Shown one piece after another: positions 50,244 through 59,213 of a DNA stretch of 64,000 nucleotides. The number at the start of each line of letters is the position of its first letter. Position 1 is the stretch's first letter. This DNA is from Bacillota bacterium. Its GTDB lineage: Bacteria > Bacillota > Clostridia > Oscillospirales > Acutalibacteraceae. The translations under genes were made by a program, and so were the position numbers. The notes under the pieces are model-generated. The model made no database searches. It had not been told where the DNA came from and worked only from the letters and a program-made list of their open reading frames with translations. The stretch covers positions 1-64,000 of the forward strand of contig JAEYPT010000006.1 of assembly GCA_023410445.1 (NCBI GenBank), given 5' to 3'.

Positions 50244-53200
50244 TTACTTAACAATCTGTAGATTGCTCCCTGAAATTCCTCTTTGTACAATTATTTTCCG
50301 GTCGATTTGCTCCCTTAACTCGCTGACGTGGGAGATGATTCCGACCAGACGATTCCCGCCGGCGATTCCCGCGAGAGTGGAAATGGCAAGTCTGCGCGAC
50401 TCGTCGTCCAGCGAGCCGAAGCCCTCGTCGATGAACATGGTCTCAATCTGCACGCCACCCGCATTGCCCTGTACGACATCAGAAAGCCCGAGCGCAAGGG
50501 AAAGTGACGCCTTAAAGGCTTCGCCGCCGGAAAGGGATTTTACATCGCGTATTTGTCCGGTGTAATGATCCAGAACGTCAATTTCCAGCCCGGTCTGGGA
50601 GCGAAGGCCGCTGTCGGAAGCGCGGCGCTGCAGGGCGTAGCGGCCCTCGGTCATTTTCAGCAGGCGTTTATTCGCCTGTTCCAAAATACGGCCGAAATAC
50701 GACGCCTGCACGTAAAGCTCAAAGTTTAGCTTCCGGCGGCCCGTGAGCCCGCCGTTCGCCGTTTGGGAGAGCGTGCGGACACAGGTGTATTCCTCTTCCA
50801 GTTTTTCGCGGCCCGCAAGAGCCTCCCCCGCGCGCAGCGCGATTTTCCGGTTGCCCTCCAGCCGCACGGTCCGTGCGCGGAGGGCTTTTTCGGCACTTTC
50901 CGCTTCCTGTTGGGCGGCGGTGAGGGCGGCTTCGATACGCTTCGGGTCATCCGGCGTTTTCCCCGCCGTTTCCCCGGTAAGGCGCTGCACGGCTTCCTTT
51001 GTACTGCGGCAGTCATCGTGGAAATCGGAAAGGATCTTCCGCAGAAGTTCGGCCTGTTCCTGCGGCAGCAACATCGAAAGGTATTCCGCTTCATCCGCGA
51101 ATCCGTTCCCCGCAAGCTTTAAACGGTATTCATTCCGGCAGCGCGCCGTTTCCTCCTTCGCCGCAGTCAGCTTTCGGCTGTTGTCGGCCTGAACGGCCGC
51201 CGCGCGGTCCCGCTCGTTCAGACATGCGCGGTAAGCCTTATCCGATTCCTCCAAAGCATGCTTCCGGGCATCGAGCTCTTTTGACCATGCCGCCGCCGCG
51301 CGGTCCGCCTCCTCGGGAGACGGGAACGGAAGCGTATCGAGCAGAGTCCGCACCCCTTCCCGGTGCGCTTTCAGGGAAGCAAGGCTCTCGTTTTGCTCCT
51401 TTTCCAGCCGCTGTTCGTTCTCTGCCTGTGCGGCGGAAAGCTCTTCCAGACGTTTCAGCGTGACAGCGCCTTCTTCCTTTTCCCGGCAGAGAGCTTCCAG
51501 TCCCGCCAGCTGACGGGCCAGCGCTTCCTGCTGTGCGCGCATGTTTCTGCCGACTTCCACCGTCTTTTTCCGGAGGGCGGCAGCATCTGCTTCGCCCGTC
51601 GATTCCGCAAGCACCTCAGCGGCCGCTTTCCGCAGATTTTCCCCATCCGCGCGGAGCTTCGCCTCCGCTTCCTTCATACTGAGAGCAATTTCCTGCAAAC
51701 GGACGCGGCAGCGTTCCTTTTCGTCCTTCAGGCGCTTGAGCGCGACCTCGTCTGGGGCCTGCTCCGTCAGCACCGCCTTATGCGGATGGCTGCGGGAGCC
51801 GCAGACGGGGCAGGGTTCTCCTTCCCTTAAATCGGAGGCCATCAGCCCCGCCTGCTGGCGGAAAAACGCCTGCTCGGCCCGGTCGGATTTTTCGCCGGAC
51901 AGCCGAAACGCGGATTCGGCCTCTGCAAACGCGGCTTTGTGCTCCTCGTACTTTCCGCCGAGGGCAAGCACGCCGTCGATTTCGCTGACAATTCCCAACA
52001 GCTTTCGAATCTTCTCCTCGGCAGCCTGAAGCGCGGTGCGGCAGGAAAGACGCTGAACTTCCGCATCCTTCAACTCGTCCGCACGGGCAGAAAGCTTTTG
52101 GCGCTGCGCCTCGGTGCCCGCCCGGTCCGCACGAAGCTTTTCCGCGCTCCGTTTCGCGTCTTCCAACGTGCGTTCCAGAGCAGCGGCTTCCCGCTGCAAA
52201 GTGCGAATCTGCTCGTAGGCCTGTTTCGACGCGGCAAGGCTGCGAAGCTTTCCGGCGAGCTCCTCACGTTCCGGCTCCCTGCCCCGCTCTGCTTCCCACG
52301 CTGCCTGCAGAACGGTGAAGGCCTTGTTCTTTTCGGCGATGGTCACGGATAAGCGGTCCACCTCCGCAGCAAGCTGACGGGCGGCCTTTTCCTCGCGCTG
52401 CAGGGCCTGCTGGGCGGGAAGGACCTCCGTACGCGCTCGCTCCGAGCGGCGAAGGCGCTCCTCGGCAGCGTCCATCTCCTTTGTTTTTGTATCCAGCTCC
52501 GCGGAATGCTTTTTCGCCTGCTCCAGCGCCTCAAAGGCCCGGGCAAGGTTCCGGGCAGAAGCGAGTTCCCCCGCAAGACGCTCAATTTGACGGCGCTGCG
52601 CCGCAAGACGCTCCGACTGCGCGCCCGCTTCCGCCTCTTCCCGGGCAACCGACTTCCCGAGGAGTGCCAGAAGGCGGGGTGCCTGATTGACGTCGCTCTG
52701 ACCCAGGATTTCCCGCAGCGCATCCTCCGCAAGGACTTCCCCGTCCGGCTGAATCCCGGAAAGGTGCTGCAAAATACTGCGCGCTTCCTCCTCGTACTGG
52801 CGTTTCATCTCCAGCTCCCGGTTCTTCAGAGCATCCTGTATGTTTCGGTACGGTTCCGTGCTGAAAAGCCGTCGGAAAATTTCGGCGCGCTCCGTGCTTT
52901 CCGCGAGCAGGAGTGCCAGAAACTCGCCCTGCGCGATCATGGAGGTCTGTTTGAACTGGCGATAATCCAGAGCAAGCAGCGACGTAATCTCCTGCGTAAC
53001 CCGGCCGCTGCCGGTACAGACCGAACCGTCCGGGCGAGTCAGCGCCGCGTCGGCGGCTTCTTCCGTCTCACCGGTTCCCCGTTTCCGGGGGCGCTTGTAG
53101 CTTGGGTTGCGCCAAACCGTGTAACTTTTTCCTCCGTGGGAAAACGTGAGCTCCACAAAGGTTTTGGTCTCGGGCAGCGCAAACTGGCTGCGCAGAAAAT

Positions 53201-53387
53201 TCAGCGTGCGGACAGAGCCGCTTACTTCTCCGTAAAGCGCAAAGGAAATCGCGTCGAAAATCGTGGTCTTGCCCGCGCCGGTATCTCCGCAGATGAGGAA
53301 GAGGCCGCCGCCAAACGGCTCAAACGGTATCTCCGTGCGGGCCGCGTATGGGCCGAACGCGCTCATAACAAGGTGCAGAGGCTTCAT
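50244..53387 (-). CDS. sbcC: Exonuclease subunit SbcC
   Basis: SbcC is the SMC-like ATPase of the SbcCD nuclease, which opens hairpins and processes DNA ends. The 1047 residues show Walker A CGDTGAGKTTIFDAISF near 33-49, long coiled coils on either side of the zinc hook CPVCGSRSHPHK near 510-521, the signature LSGGEAFKASLSLALGLSDV near 950 and Walker B METMFIDEGFGSLDDES near 985. It begins within the end of sbcD (ATGA overlap, 53384-53387), giving coupled synthesis of the two subunits. Length is typical. Confidence 0.97.
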   Translation of the reverse strand: MKPLHLVMSAFGPYAARTEIPFEPFGGGLFLICGDTGAGKTTIFDAISFALYGEVSGSVRTLNFLRSQFALPETKTFVELTFSHGGKSYTVWRNPSYKRPRKRGTGETEEAADAALTRPDGSVCTGSGRVTQEITSLLALDYRQFKQTSMIAQGEFLALLLAESTERAEIFRRLFSTEPYRNIQDALKNRELEMKRQYEEEARSILQHLSGIQPDGEVLAEDALREILGQSDVNQAPRLLALLGKSVAREEAEAGAQSERLAAQRRQIERLAGELASARNLARAFEALEQAKKHSAELDTKTKEMDAAEERLRRSERARTEVLPAQQALQREEKAARQLAAEVDRLSVTIAEKNKAFTVLQAAWEAERGREPEREELAGKLRSLAASKQAYEQIRTLQREAAALERTLEDAKRSAEKLRADRAGTEAQRQKLSARADELKDAEVQRLSCRTALQAAEEKIRKLLGIVSEIDGVLALGGKYEEHKAAFAEAESAFRLSGEKSDRAEQAFFRQQAGLMASDLREGEPCPVCGSRSHPHKAVLTEQAPDEVALKRLKDEKERCRVRLQEIALSMKEAEAKLRADGENLRKAAAEVLAESTGEADAAALRKKTVEVGRNMRAQQEALARQLAGLEALCREKEEGAVTLKRLEELSAAQAENEQRLEKEQNESLASLKAHREGVRTLLDTLPFPSPEEADRAAAAWSKELDARKHALEESDKAYRACLNERDRAAAVQADNSRKLTAAKEETARCRNEYRLKLAGNGFADEAEYLSMLLPQEQAELLRKILSDFHDDCRSTKEAVQRLTGETAGKTPDDPKRIEAALTAAQQEAESAEKALRARTVRLEGNRKIALRAGEALAGREKLEEEYTCVRTLSQTANGGLTGRRKLNFELYVQASYFGRILEQANKRLLKMTEGRYALQRRASDSGLRSQTGLEIDVLDHYTGQIRDVKSLSGGEAFKASLSLALGLSDVVQGNAGGVQIETMFIDEGFGSLDDESRRLAISTLAGIAGGNRLVGIISHVSELREQIDRKIIVQRGISGSNLQIVK

Positions 53388-54529
53388 TGTTCCACCTTCA
53401 TAGACTCTTTGACGGCCTGCCGCAGCACGGCGGTTTCGGCCTCGGTCATTTCTTCTCCGGTCTGGTCCCGGTAAAACTCCGCAAAAAGCTCCAGCGGCGT
53501 TTTTTTGGAAAGGTCTCCGTGCGCCGCCGTCGTGCCCTCTTCCTCCGGTTCGGCGCCACGTTCAAAATCGATGCGCATCAAGTTCGGGAAAACCGCCCGC
53601 AGCTTGCCCGCAGCGTCCGGCACTTCGTCCCGGTCCGTCAGAATTGCCCGTATGTAATCCTGCGAGCCGCCGCTTTCGTCGGCACAGGAGATCAGCCCGG
53701 CAATCGGCCCCCGGATTTCCCGCAGATCGCGCAGGGGCGTGAGCGGGAGAAGCGAAAATTCCACCCGGCCCGGTTCGCCGAGTTCGACGAGCGTCACCGA
53801 TTTTGACCGTCGGGCCTCCGAAAACGAATATTTGAGCGGCGAACCGGCATAGCGGATATGGTCGCCGCCGATCCGCTGCGCCCCGTGCAGATGCCCGAGG
53901 GCAACATAGTCAAACCCGGTGAATACGGAGGCGTCCACGTTTTCCGCACCGCCGACGAAGATCATTTCGGAATCGCACCGGAGCGGCTCCTCCCGCCCGG
54001 CGGTGACAAACTGGTGCGCCACCAGCACGTTTCTCCCCGCGCTTCGCTCCGCCACGCCGAGCGCAAGCCGGACTGCATCTTCAAAGGATTCAACGGTTTC
54101 CTCCGGGAAAAACGGGGAAACGGCAGCCGGTTTTAAAAAGGGGAGCAAATGAACGCGCACCGTCCCGAACGAATCGGTCAGGTCGGCAAACTCCGGCTTT
54201 CCCCGGAACACACCCGCAATGGAAACGCCGGATTTCTTCATCAGGCGGCTGCCGAAATCAAGGCGCTCCGGCGAATCGTGGTTGCCGCTCGCAGCAAGCA
54301 CCGCGGTGCCGGTGCCTGCGAGCTCCGTAAGGAAATCGTCGAGCAAAGTGACCGCCTCGGCCGAAGGCACGCCGCGGTCATACAGGTCCCCGGCGATCAG
54401 GACAGCATCCGGCTTCGTCTCCCGTGCAATCTTTAATATCTGTTCCAGAATAAACTTCTGATCCTCCAGCATGCTGAACTCGTTAACCCGTTTCCCGATG
54501 TGGAGATCGGAAAGGTGCAGAAACTTCAT
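53384..54529 (-). CDS. sbcD: Exonuclease subunit SbcD
   Basis: The Mre11-like metallo-phosphoesterase partner of SbcC. The 381 residues have the five phosphoesterase motifs: LHLSDLHIGKRV near 4-15, IAGDLYDRGVPS near 45-56, LAASGNHDSPERL near 79-91, VLVAHQFVTAGRE near 168 and YVALGHLHGAQR near 208-219. The C-terminal third is the SbcC-binding cap. It follows the VOC gene by 12 bases and overlaps sbcC. Confidence 0.97.
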   Translation of the reverse strand: MKFLHLSDLHIGKRVNEFSMLEDQKFILEQILKIARETKPDAVLIAGDLYDRGVPSAEAVTLLDDFLTELAGTGTAVLAASGNHDSPERLDFGSRLMKKSGVSIAGVFRGKPEFADLTDSFGTVRVHLLPFLKPAAVSPFFPEETVESFEDAVRLALGVAERSAGRNVLVAHQFVTAGREEPLRCDSEMIFVGGAENVDASVFTGFDYVALGHLHGAQRIGGDHIRYAGSPLKYSFSEARRSKSVTLVELGEPGRVEFSLLPLTPLRDLREIRGPIAGLISCADESGGSQDYIRAILTDRDEVPDAAGKLRAVFPNLMRIDFERGAEPEEEGTTAAHGDLSKKTPLELFAEFYRDQTGEEMTEAETAVLRQAVKESMKVEQ

Positions 54530-54541
54530 GATTCCGCTTCC

Positions 54542-54907
54542 TCAGTGGTCCAGAATTTCGATCCAGTAGCCGTTCGGATCTTCGATGAAATATAGACCCA
54601 TCTCTTTGTTTTCAAAGCAGATGCAGCCCATCTGGCTGTGCAGCTCATGCGCCGCCTGTTTGTCCGGTACCTGAAACGCAATGTGGATTTCGTTGTCGCC
54701 CAGATCGTAGGGCTTTTTCCGGTCACGGAGCCAGGTCAGCTCCAGAACGTAATCCGTTTCACCGTCGCCCATGAAAACAAGGGTAAAGGAGCCGTCCGCC
54801 GCGGTTTTGCGCCTTACCTCCTTGAGACCGAGCGCCTGCTGGTAAAAGGCAATGCTCTTTTCAAGGTCGAACACATTGAAATTCGTATGAAGAAACCGTG
54901 AGGTCAT
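54542..54907 (-). CDS. VOC family protein (glyoxalase I-like)
   Basis: The 121-residue protein is a vicinal oxygen chelate fold of glyoxalase I type: FLHTNFNVFDLEKSIAFYQQALGL near 5-28 with the first metal His, VLELTWLRD near 57, NEIHIAFQVPD near 75-85 with the second His, and a final YFIEDPNGYWIEILD segment with the metal Glu. It may detoxify methylglyoxal, but VOC proteins are functionally diverse. The start at 54907 begins the fold and follows GAGGGA. It heads an operon with sbcD and sbcC, an unexplained pairing. Confidence 0.85.
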   Translation of the reverse strand: MTSRFLHTNFNVFDLEKSIAFYQQALGLKEVRRKTAADGSFTLVFMGDGETDYVLELTWLRDRKKPYDLGDNEIHIAFQVPDKQAAHELHSQMGCICFENKEMGLYFIEDPNGYWIEILDH

Positions 54908-54958
54908 GGAAAAATCCCTCTTTCTTTTCAATTTTGTTTTATTATAGCATAAAATAAA

Positions 54959-54995
54959 GCCCGCAGTCATTTCCGGTTTGGGAATTGCCGCGGGC
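54959..54995. terminator. Terminator downstream of tcdA
   Basis: GCCCGC and GCGGGC arms with about 25 bases between, followed on the minus strand by TTTATTTTAT. It lies 10 bases past the tcdA stop and just upstream of the VOC gene, whose TATAAT-like -10 (54941-54946, minus) follows immediately. Confidence 0.7.
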
Positions 54996-55005
54996 AGTTT
55001 CGTTT

Positions 55006-55776
55006 TTATTTTTCTTCTTCATGCACGCCGGCAAGGTCTTTAATAACTTCTCCGGCGAGGATGAACCCCGCAACCGGCGGAACAAATGAAACGCTCCCCG
55101 GAATGGCTCGCCGCGCCGCGCATTTTCGCCGGGTTCCCGGCGGACAAACGCAGTGCGACCGGCAGCTGACCGTGCTGTCGTCAATCGGCTCGAGCGGCGG
55201 CTCCTTGGAATAGACCACCTTCAGCGAATCGATGCCTCGGGCGCGGCATTCATGACGCATCACGCGTGCCAGAGGGCAGACGCTGGTTTTATAAATATCC
55301 GCCACCTCAAACTTGGTCGGGTCGAGCTTATTGCCAGCGCCCATGCAGCTGATGACCGGTACTCCGGCCTTTTTGCAGCGGGAAATCAGTTCCAGCTTCG
55401 CGGAAACGGTATCCACCGCATCGACCACATAGCTGTAGCCGGAAAGGTCGAATTCGTCGGCATTGGCCGGCGTATAAAAGCAGGGATGCAGCTCCACGCG
55501 GCAGTCCGGATTGATGGAGAGGATGCGGTCCCGCATGGCCTCCACCTTCGGCTTGCCCACGGTTTCCCGCATGGCGATGAGCTGCCGATTTAAATTAGTC
55601 AGGCAGACCCGGTCGTCGTCAAACAGCGAGATGCCTCCGATTCCGCCGCGGGCCAGCGCCTCAACGGCATAGGAGCCGACGCCGCCGACGCCGAACACCG
55701 CGACGGTCGCCGCCTTGAGTTTTTCCATTGCCTCCGCCCCGAGCAGAAGCTGAGAACGTGAAAATTGATCCGGCAT
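55006..55776 (-). CDS. tcdA: tRNA threonylcarbamoyladenosine dehydratase
   Basis: An E1-like (ThiF/MoeB fold) enzyme that cyclises the t6A modification at tRNA position 37 in an ATP-dependent step. The 256 residues show RSQLLLGAEAMEKL near 7-20, the nucleotide loop VAVFGVGGVGSYAVEALARGGIG near 25-47, DDDRVCLTNLNRQ near 53-65, YVVDAVDTVSAKLEL and a C-terminal Cys pair region (SCRSHCVCPPG). The family size is about 240-270. It lies 12 bases downstream of cysK, likely co-transcribed; TcdA normally works with a CsdA/CsdE-like sulfur system, so cysteine supply is a possible link. Confidence 0.93.
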   Translation of the reverse strand: MPDQFSRSQLLLGAEAMEKLKAATVAVFGVGGVGSYAVEALARGGIGGISLFDDDRVCLTNLNRQLIAMRETVGKPKVEAMRDRILSINPDCRVELHPCFYTPANADEFDLSGYSYVVDAVDTVSAKLELISRCKKAGVPVISCMGAGNKLDPTKFEVADIYKTSVCPLARVMRHECRARGIDSLKVVYSKEPPLEPIDDSTVSCRSHCVCPPGTRRKCAARRAIPGSVSFVPPVAGFILAGEVIKDLAGVHEEEK

Positions 55777-55788
55777 AATACCTCCCGG

Positions 55789-56715
55789 TCAGTCCAGATA
55801 AAAAGGTGTGGAAAGATAACGTTCGCCGGTATCCGGCAGCAACGCGACGATGACCTTGCCCTTATTCTCCGGGCGCTTCGCCAACTGCTCCGCAGCCCAG
55901 GCCGCTGCCCCTGAGGAAATTCCGACAAGGATGCCCTCCCGGCGGGCGATCTCGCGGCCCGACTCATAGGCTTCGTCGCCGCCGACCGGCATGATCTCGT
56001 CGATCACGCTGCGGTCCAGCGTCTCCGGCACAAAACCCGCACCCAACCCCTGAAGGCGGTGGGGCCCCGGCTGTCCTCCGGTGAGCACGGCGGAATCCGA
56101 CGGCTCCACGCCGACCACCTGAATCTTCGGATTTTTTCCCTTTAAAAAGCGCGCTACGCCGGAAATGGTTCCCCCGGTGCCGATCCCCGCGACGAAGATA
56201 TCCACTTTGCCTTCGGTGTCGTCCCAGATTTCCGGTCCGGTTGTCTCAAAATGGGCACGCGGGTTCGACGGATTCACAAACTGGCCGGGCATAAAGGAAT
56301 CCGGCGTCTCATTGACCAGTTCCTTTGCACGGTCGATCGCACCCTGCATTCCCTTGACCCCGTCGGTCAGCACCACTTCGGCGCCGTAGGCCTTCAGCAG
56401 ATTTCTGCGCTCTACGCTCATGGTGTCCGGCATGGTTAGGATCACGCGGTACCCTTTGGAAGCCGCCACGGCGGCAAGGCCAATTCCCGCGTTTCCGCTG
56501 GTCGGCTCAATAATCACCGAGCCGGGTTTCAGGACGCCCCGCTTTTCCGCGTCTTCGATCATGGAAAGGCCGATGCGGTCCTTGACGCTCCCCGCCGGAT
56601 TAAAGCACTCCAGCTTTGCGAGCAGCTTTGCCTGCAGGCTGCGGCTCTTCTCGTAATTGGAAAGCTCCATGATCGGAGTATGGCCGATCAGGTCGGTAAT
56701 ATTCTTTGCAATCAT
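55789..56715 (-). CDS. cysK: Cysteine synthase (O-acetylserine sulfhydrylase)
   Basis: PLP enzyme making L-cysteine from O-acetylserine and sulfide. The 308 residues contain the PLP Lys in NPAGSVKDRIGLSM near 36-49, the substrate loop EPTSGNAGIGLA near 67-78, the phosphate-binding GIGTGGTISG near 176-185 and the C-terminal LLPDTGERYLSTPFYLD. The start at 56715 begins the conserved N-terminus (ITDLIGHTPIMEL) and follows GGGGG. In Firmicutes CysK also partners CymR as cysteine sensor, and a CymR-like gene lies divergently at 56912. Confidence 0.96.
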   Translation of the reverse strand: MIAKNITDLIGHTPIMELSNYEKSRSLQAKLLAKLECFNPAGSVKDRIGLSMIEDAEKRGVLKPGSVIIEPTSGNAGIGLAAVAASKGYRVILTMPDTMSVERRNLLKAYGAEVVLTDGVKGMQGAIDRAKELVNETPDSFMPGQFVNPSNPRAHFETTGPEIWDDTEGKVDIFVAGIGTGGTISGVARFLKGKNPKIQVVGVEPSDSAVLTGGQPGPHRLQGLGAGFVPETLDRSVIDEIMPVGGDEAYESGREIARREGILVGISSGAAAWAAEQLAKRPENKGKVIVALLPDTGERYLSTPFYLD

Positions 56716-56731
56716 CACATTTCCCCCATTC

Positions 56732-56748
56732 GAACACCTTCCGTGTTC
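56732..56748 (-). promoter_or_regulatory. Inverted repeat in the cysK leader
   Basis: GAACAC and GTGTTC separated by five bases form a perfect 6-bp inverted repeat just after the predicted cysK transcription start. Candidate operator or mRNA hairpin. Confidence 0.4.
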
Positions 56749-56760
56749 TTTCTGTCTTTC

Positions 56761-56790
56761 ATTATAAGGACCTTTGACCGAAGATGTCAA
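56761..56790 (-). promoter_or_regulatory. Sigma-A promoter of cysK-tcdA
   Basis: Minus strand TTGACA (56785-56790), 18 bases, TATAAT (56761-56766). Confidence 0.85.
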
Positions 56791-56839
56791 CCGCCTGCAA
56801 TCATTTATATGGGTATACTATGAAAGCAGGCCATTTCGC

Positions 56840-56868
56840 TTGACTTGTGCGAAAAACCTCTATATTAT
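56840..56868 (+). promoter_or_regulatory. Sigma-A promoter of the CymR-like gene
   Basis: TTGACT (56840-56845), 17 bases, TATTAT (56863-56868), divergent from the cysK promoter with the two -35 boxes 49 bases apart. Confidence 0.82.
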
Positions 56869-56911
56869 GTTATTATATGAACAACGGAAAAGCAAAAAGA
56901 AGGAGCCGAAC

Positions 56912-57352
56912 ATGAGGATTTCATCAAAAGGAAGGTATGGTCTGGCATCCATGATCTGCATGGCCCAAAGCTACGACAGCGGAACGTGCATCACCATCAT
57001 CAGCCTTTCGGAAAAGCTCGGAATTTCAAAAATTTACCTGGAACAGGTTTTCTCTCTGCTCAAGCGTGCGGAACTTGTCTGGGCAATCAAGGGAGCTCAG
57101 GGAGGCTACCGGCTTTCCCGTGCGCCGCAGGAGATTACCTCGTTGGAGATTTTGCAGGCGCTGGAGCAGTCGCTTTTCGAACGGACGGAGGAATCTGTCT
57201 CCAAAAAAGCCGGAGATATTGAAAAAGTGATGCAGGACTCCGTTTTTTCCAAAATCGACACGGCTGTCGAGGAATCCCTGAAAAAAACCACGCTGTATGA
57301 CCTGACTTCGGAAGTGGAAAAGCAAAACGCCGGCCTCATGTTCTATATCTGA
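56912..57352 (+). CDS. cymR: Rrf2 family regulator, CymR-like
   Basis: The 146 residues begin with the Rrf2 winged helix (MRISSKGRYGLASMICMA, then LGISKIYLEQVFSLLKRAELV and IKGAQGGYRLSRAP) and end in LMFYI, the same ending as Bacillus and Staphylococcus CymR. It lacks the three-Cys cluster of IscR; only Cys16 and Cys26 occur, and Cys26 lies where S. aureus CymR has its redox-sensing Cys25. CymR represses sulfur and cysteine genes when bound to CysK. Position divergent from cysK makes cysK a likely target. Start is fixed by AAGGAG. Confidence 0.85.
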   Translation: MRISSKGRYGLASMICMAQSYDSGTCITIISLSEKLGISKIYLEQVFSLLKRAELVWAIKGAQGGYRLSRAPQEITSLEILQALEQSLFERTEESVSKKAGDIEKVMQDSVFSKIDTAVEESLKKTTLYDLTSEVEKQNAGLMFYI

Positions 57353-57363
57353 GACCCGGTTTC

Positions 57364-58293
57364 TCACGGACAAAGCAGGTTCGCAAGGACGGGGAAGATC
57401 GGCAGGGTCAGCATGGAAAACAGCGTTGTGAGTGCCACGGCGCGCGAAGCCAGTCTGGTGTCCCCGCCAAACTGCGCGGCAAACATGACGGCGTTTGCCC
57501 CCGCAGGGGCTGCGTTGAGGATCAGCATTGCCAGCAGCACCGTCCGATCCACGTGGAACGGCAGAAAAACCGCAAAGCAAATCGCGGGCAGCAGAAGAAG
57601 ACGGTAAATGCTGAGCCGGTACAGGCACCGGTCTTCAAACATGCTGCGAAACGGAACACGGGCTATGTATACGCCGATGACAATCATGGCCAGAGGCGTG
57701 TTTAGGTTTGAAAAGAAGTTGATCGGTTCCAGAAGGATACCCGGCAGCCGCGCGGAAAACGCATAGAGGGAAAAACCGACGGCCAGCCCGATGATTCCCG
57801 GGTTGAAAACAAGTTTTTTCCAACGGTCTTTCCCGTCGCTGTCGCCCATCATCGTAAGCCCGTGCGTCCATACAAACAGATTGTAAACGGCAATGTAGAT
57901 GGAAGCATAGGCAACCCCTTTTTCCCCGATCAGGCCCTGCACAAGCGGCAGGCCGATAAACCCGCAGTTGGAATAAACGGCGGCGAACCGGAGCAGGTTC
58001 CTCCGATCCTTTTCTTCTCTGCCAAACAGCAGAAAGGAAAGCGCAATAAAAATTCCAAAGCTGGCAGCGGAAAGCGCGCCGGAAACGGCAAGATTGAAAA
58101 GGCTAACCCTGCCGATGGCACTTTGCAGCGAAGAAATAATGACGCATGGCGTCACCACATAAAAAAGGACGGAAGACATTTCCTTTGCTCCGTCCTCTGA
58201 AACCAGATTCCGCTTGGCGCAAAAATAGCCTGCGGTGATCATCAAAAACAGAATTATAATCTTTTGAAATACAGTCAGCACAAAACCAGGCAT
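57364..58293 (-). CDS. AEC family transporter (auxin efflux carrier-like permease)
   Basis: The 309-residue polytopic protein has ten predicted helices with a central loop near 150-165. Family features include FCAKRNLVSEDGAKEMSSVLFYVVTPCVIISS, read in two pieces near 28-58, SNCGFIGLPLVQGLIGEKGVAYASIY near 119-144, and a final VALTTLFSMLTLPIFPVL. AEC carriers export or import organic acids such as malate. The ATG at 58293 is chosen for the GGGGAGAG seven bases upstream; a GTG at 58317 extends the frame without need. It converges with the CymR-like gene. Confidence 0.88.
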   Translation of the reverse strand: MPGFVLTVFQKIIILFLMITAGYFCAKRNLVSEDGAKEMSSVLFYVVTPCVIISSLQSAIGRVSLFNLAVSGALSAASFGIFIALSFLLFGREEKDRRNLLRFAAVYSNCGFIGLPLVQGLIGEKGVAYASIYIAVYNLFVWTHGLTMMGDSDGKDRWKKLVFNPGIIGLAVGFSLYAFSARLPGILLEPINFFSNLNTPLAMIVIGVYIARVPFRSMFEDRCLYRLSIYRLLLLPAICFAVFLPFHVDRTVLLAMLILNAAPAGANAVMFAAQFGGDTRLASRAVALTTLFSMLTLPIFPVLANLLCP

Positions 58294-58432
58294 GCCGTTT
58301 CTCTCCCCGTCGGTCACAATAAATGCAGGAGCCCAACTGGTTCCTGCAGTCTTTGTTCAGTATAAGTCGCTTCGCTCCGGCTGTCAAGAAAAGAAGTTTC
58401 CAGTCGGAAAAGCGAAAACACGGAGGATCATT

Positions 58433-59158
58433 ATGGACGCGGAAATCCGATATTTGTACCACAGCGGCTTCGCGGTAAAAACCGCCGGCCACTTTCTTGT
58501 TTTCGATTACTACCATGATACGCCCCGCGGCGGAAAGCTTTCTGCGGGTGTCATCAATCCGGCGGAGCTCCGGGACGAAAACGTTTTGGTTTTCGCTTCG
58601 CACAGCCACCCGGACCATTACAGCCCCCGAATTTTCTCCTGGCGTAAGGAGATCGGGCAAATCCGATACGTGATGGCAAACGAAATCCGCACGAAGGAAG
58701 ACTGTGTCCGGATGAAGGCCGGTCAGACCTGCGACCTCGGGGATGTGACCGTACGCGCGCTGGATTCCACCGACATCGGCTGCGCGTTTCTGGTCAAGAC
58801 TGACGGGCTGTGCATCTACCACGCCGGAGACCTGAACTGGTGGCACTGGGAGGGGGAGCCCGAAGCGGACAACCTGGAGATGGCCCGGCGCTACCGGGAG
58901 CAGATCGACACGCTGTCTGGAGAAAACATCGACATTGCCTTCATACCGGTCGATTCCCGCCTGGAAGCAAACTGCGTGCTCGGCCTCGACTACTTTATGA
59001 AGGCTGCCGGAGCCGCTATGATCGTTCCGATGCACGCTTTCGGGAATCCTTCCTTTTACGATACGCTGAAAACCGACCCGCGAGTGAGCGGTTATCTGGA
59101 CCGGATCACCTTTTACCGGGAACGCGGGGAAACAATCCCCTACACGAAAAACACATAA
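58433..59158 (+). CDS. Metallo-beta-lactamase fold hydrolase (UlaG-like)
   Basis: The 241-residue cytosolic protein has YLYHSGFAVKTAGHFLVFDYY near 6-26, the metal motif ASHSHPDHYSP near 54-64, LDSTDIGCAFLV near 104, YHAGDLNWWHWEGE near 124-137 with the metal Asp, and VPMHAFGNPSF near 200. This is the UlaG/RomA branch of the superfamily, whose substrates vary. Start at 58433 follows CGGAGG. It stands alone, with a bidirectional terminator after it. Confidence 0.88.
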   Translation: MDAEIRYLYHSGFAVKTAGHFLVFDYYHDTPRGGKLSAGVINPAELRDENVLVFASHSHPDHYSPRIFSWRKEIGQIRYVMANEIRTKEDCVRMKAGQTCDLGDVTVRALDSTDIGCAFLVKTDGLCIYHAGDLNWWHWEGEPEADNLEMARRYREQIDTLSGENIDIAFIPVDSRLEANCVLGLDYFMKAAGAAMIVPMHAFGNPSFYDTLKTDPRVSGYLDRITFYRERGETIPYTKNT

Positions 59159-59160
59159 AT

Positions 59161-59195
59161 ACGGGCCTCCGCAAGGTTTTCCTGCGGAGGCCCGT
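59161..59195. terminator. Bidirectional terminator between the UlaG-like gene and mcp
   Basis: ACGGGCCTCCGCA and TGCGGAGGCCCGT (13 bp) with a nine-base loop, followed by TTTGTT on the plus strand and ATTTATG on the minus strand. Confidence 0.88.
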
Positions 59196-59213
59196 TTGTT
59201 AAGCAAGTGCTTT

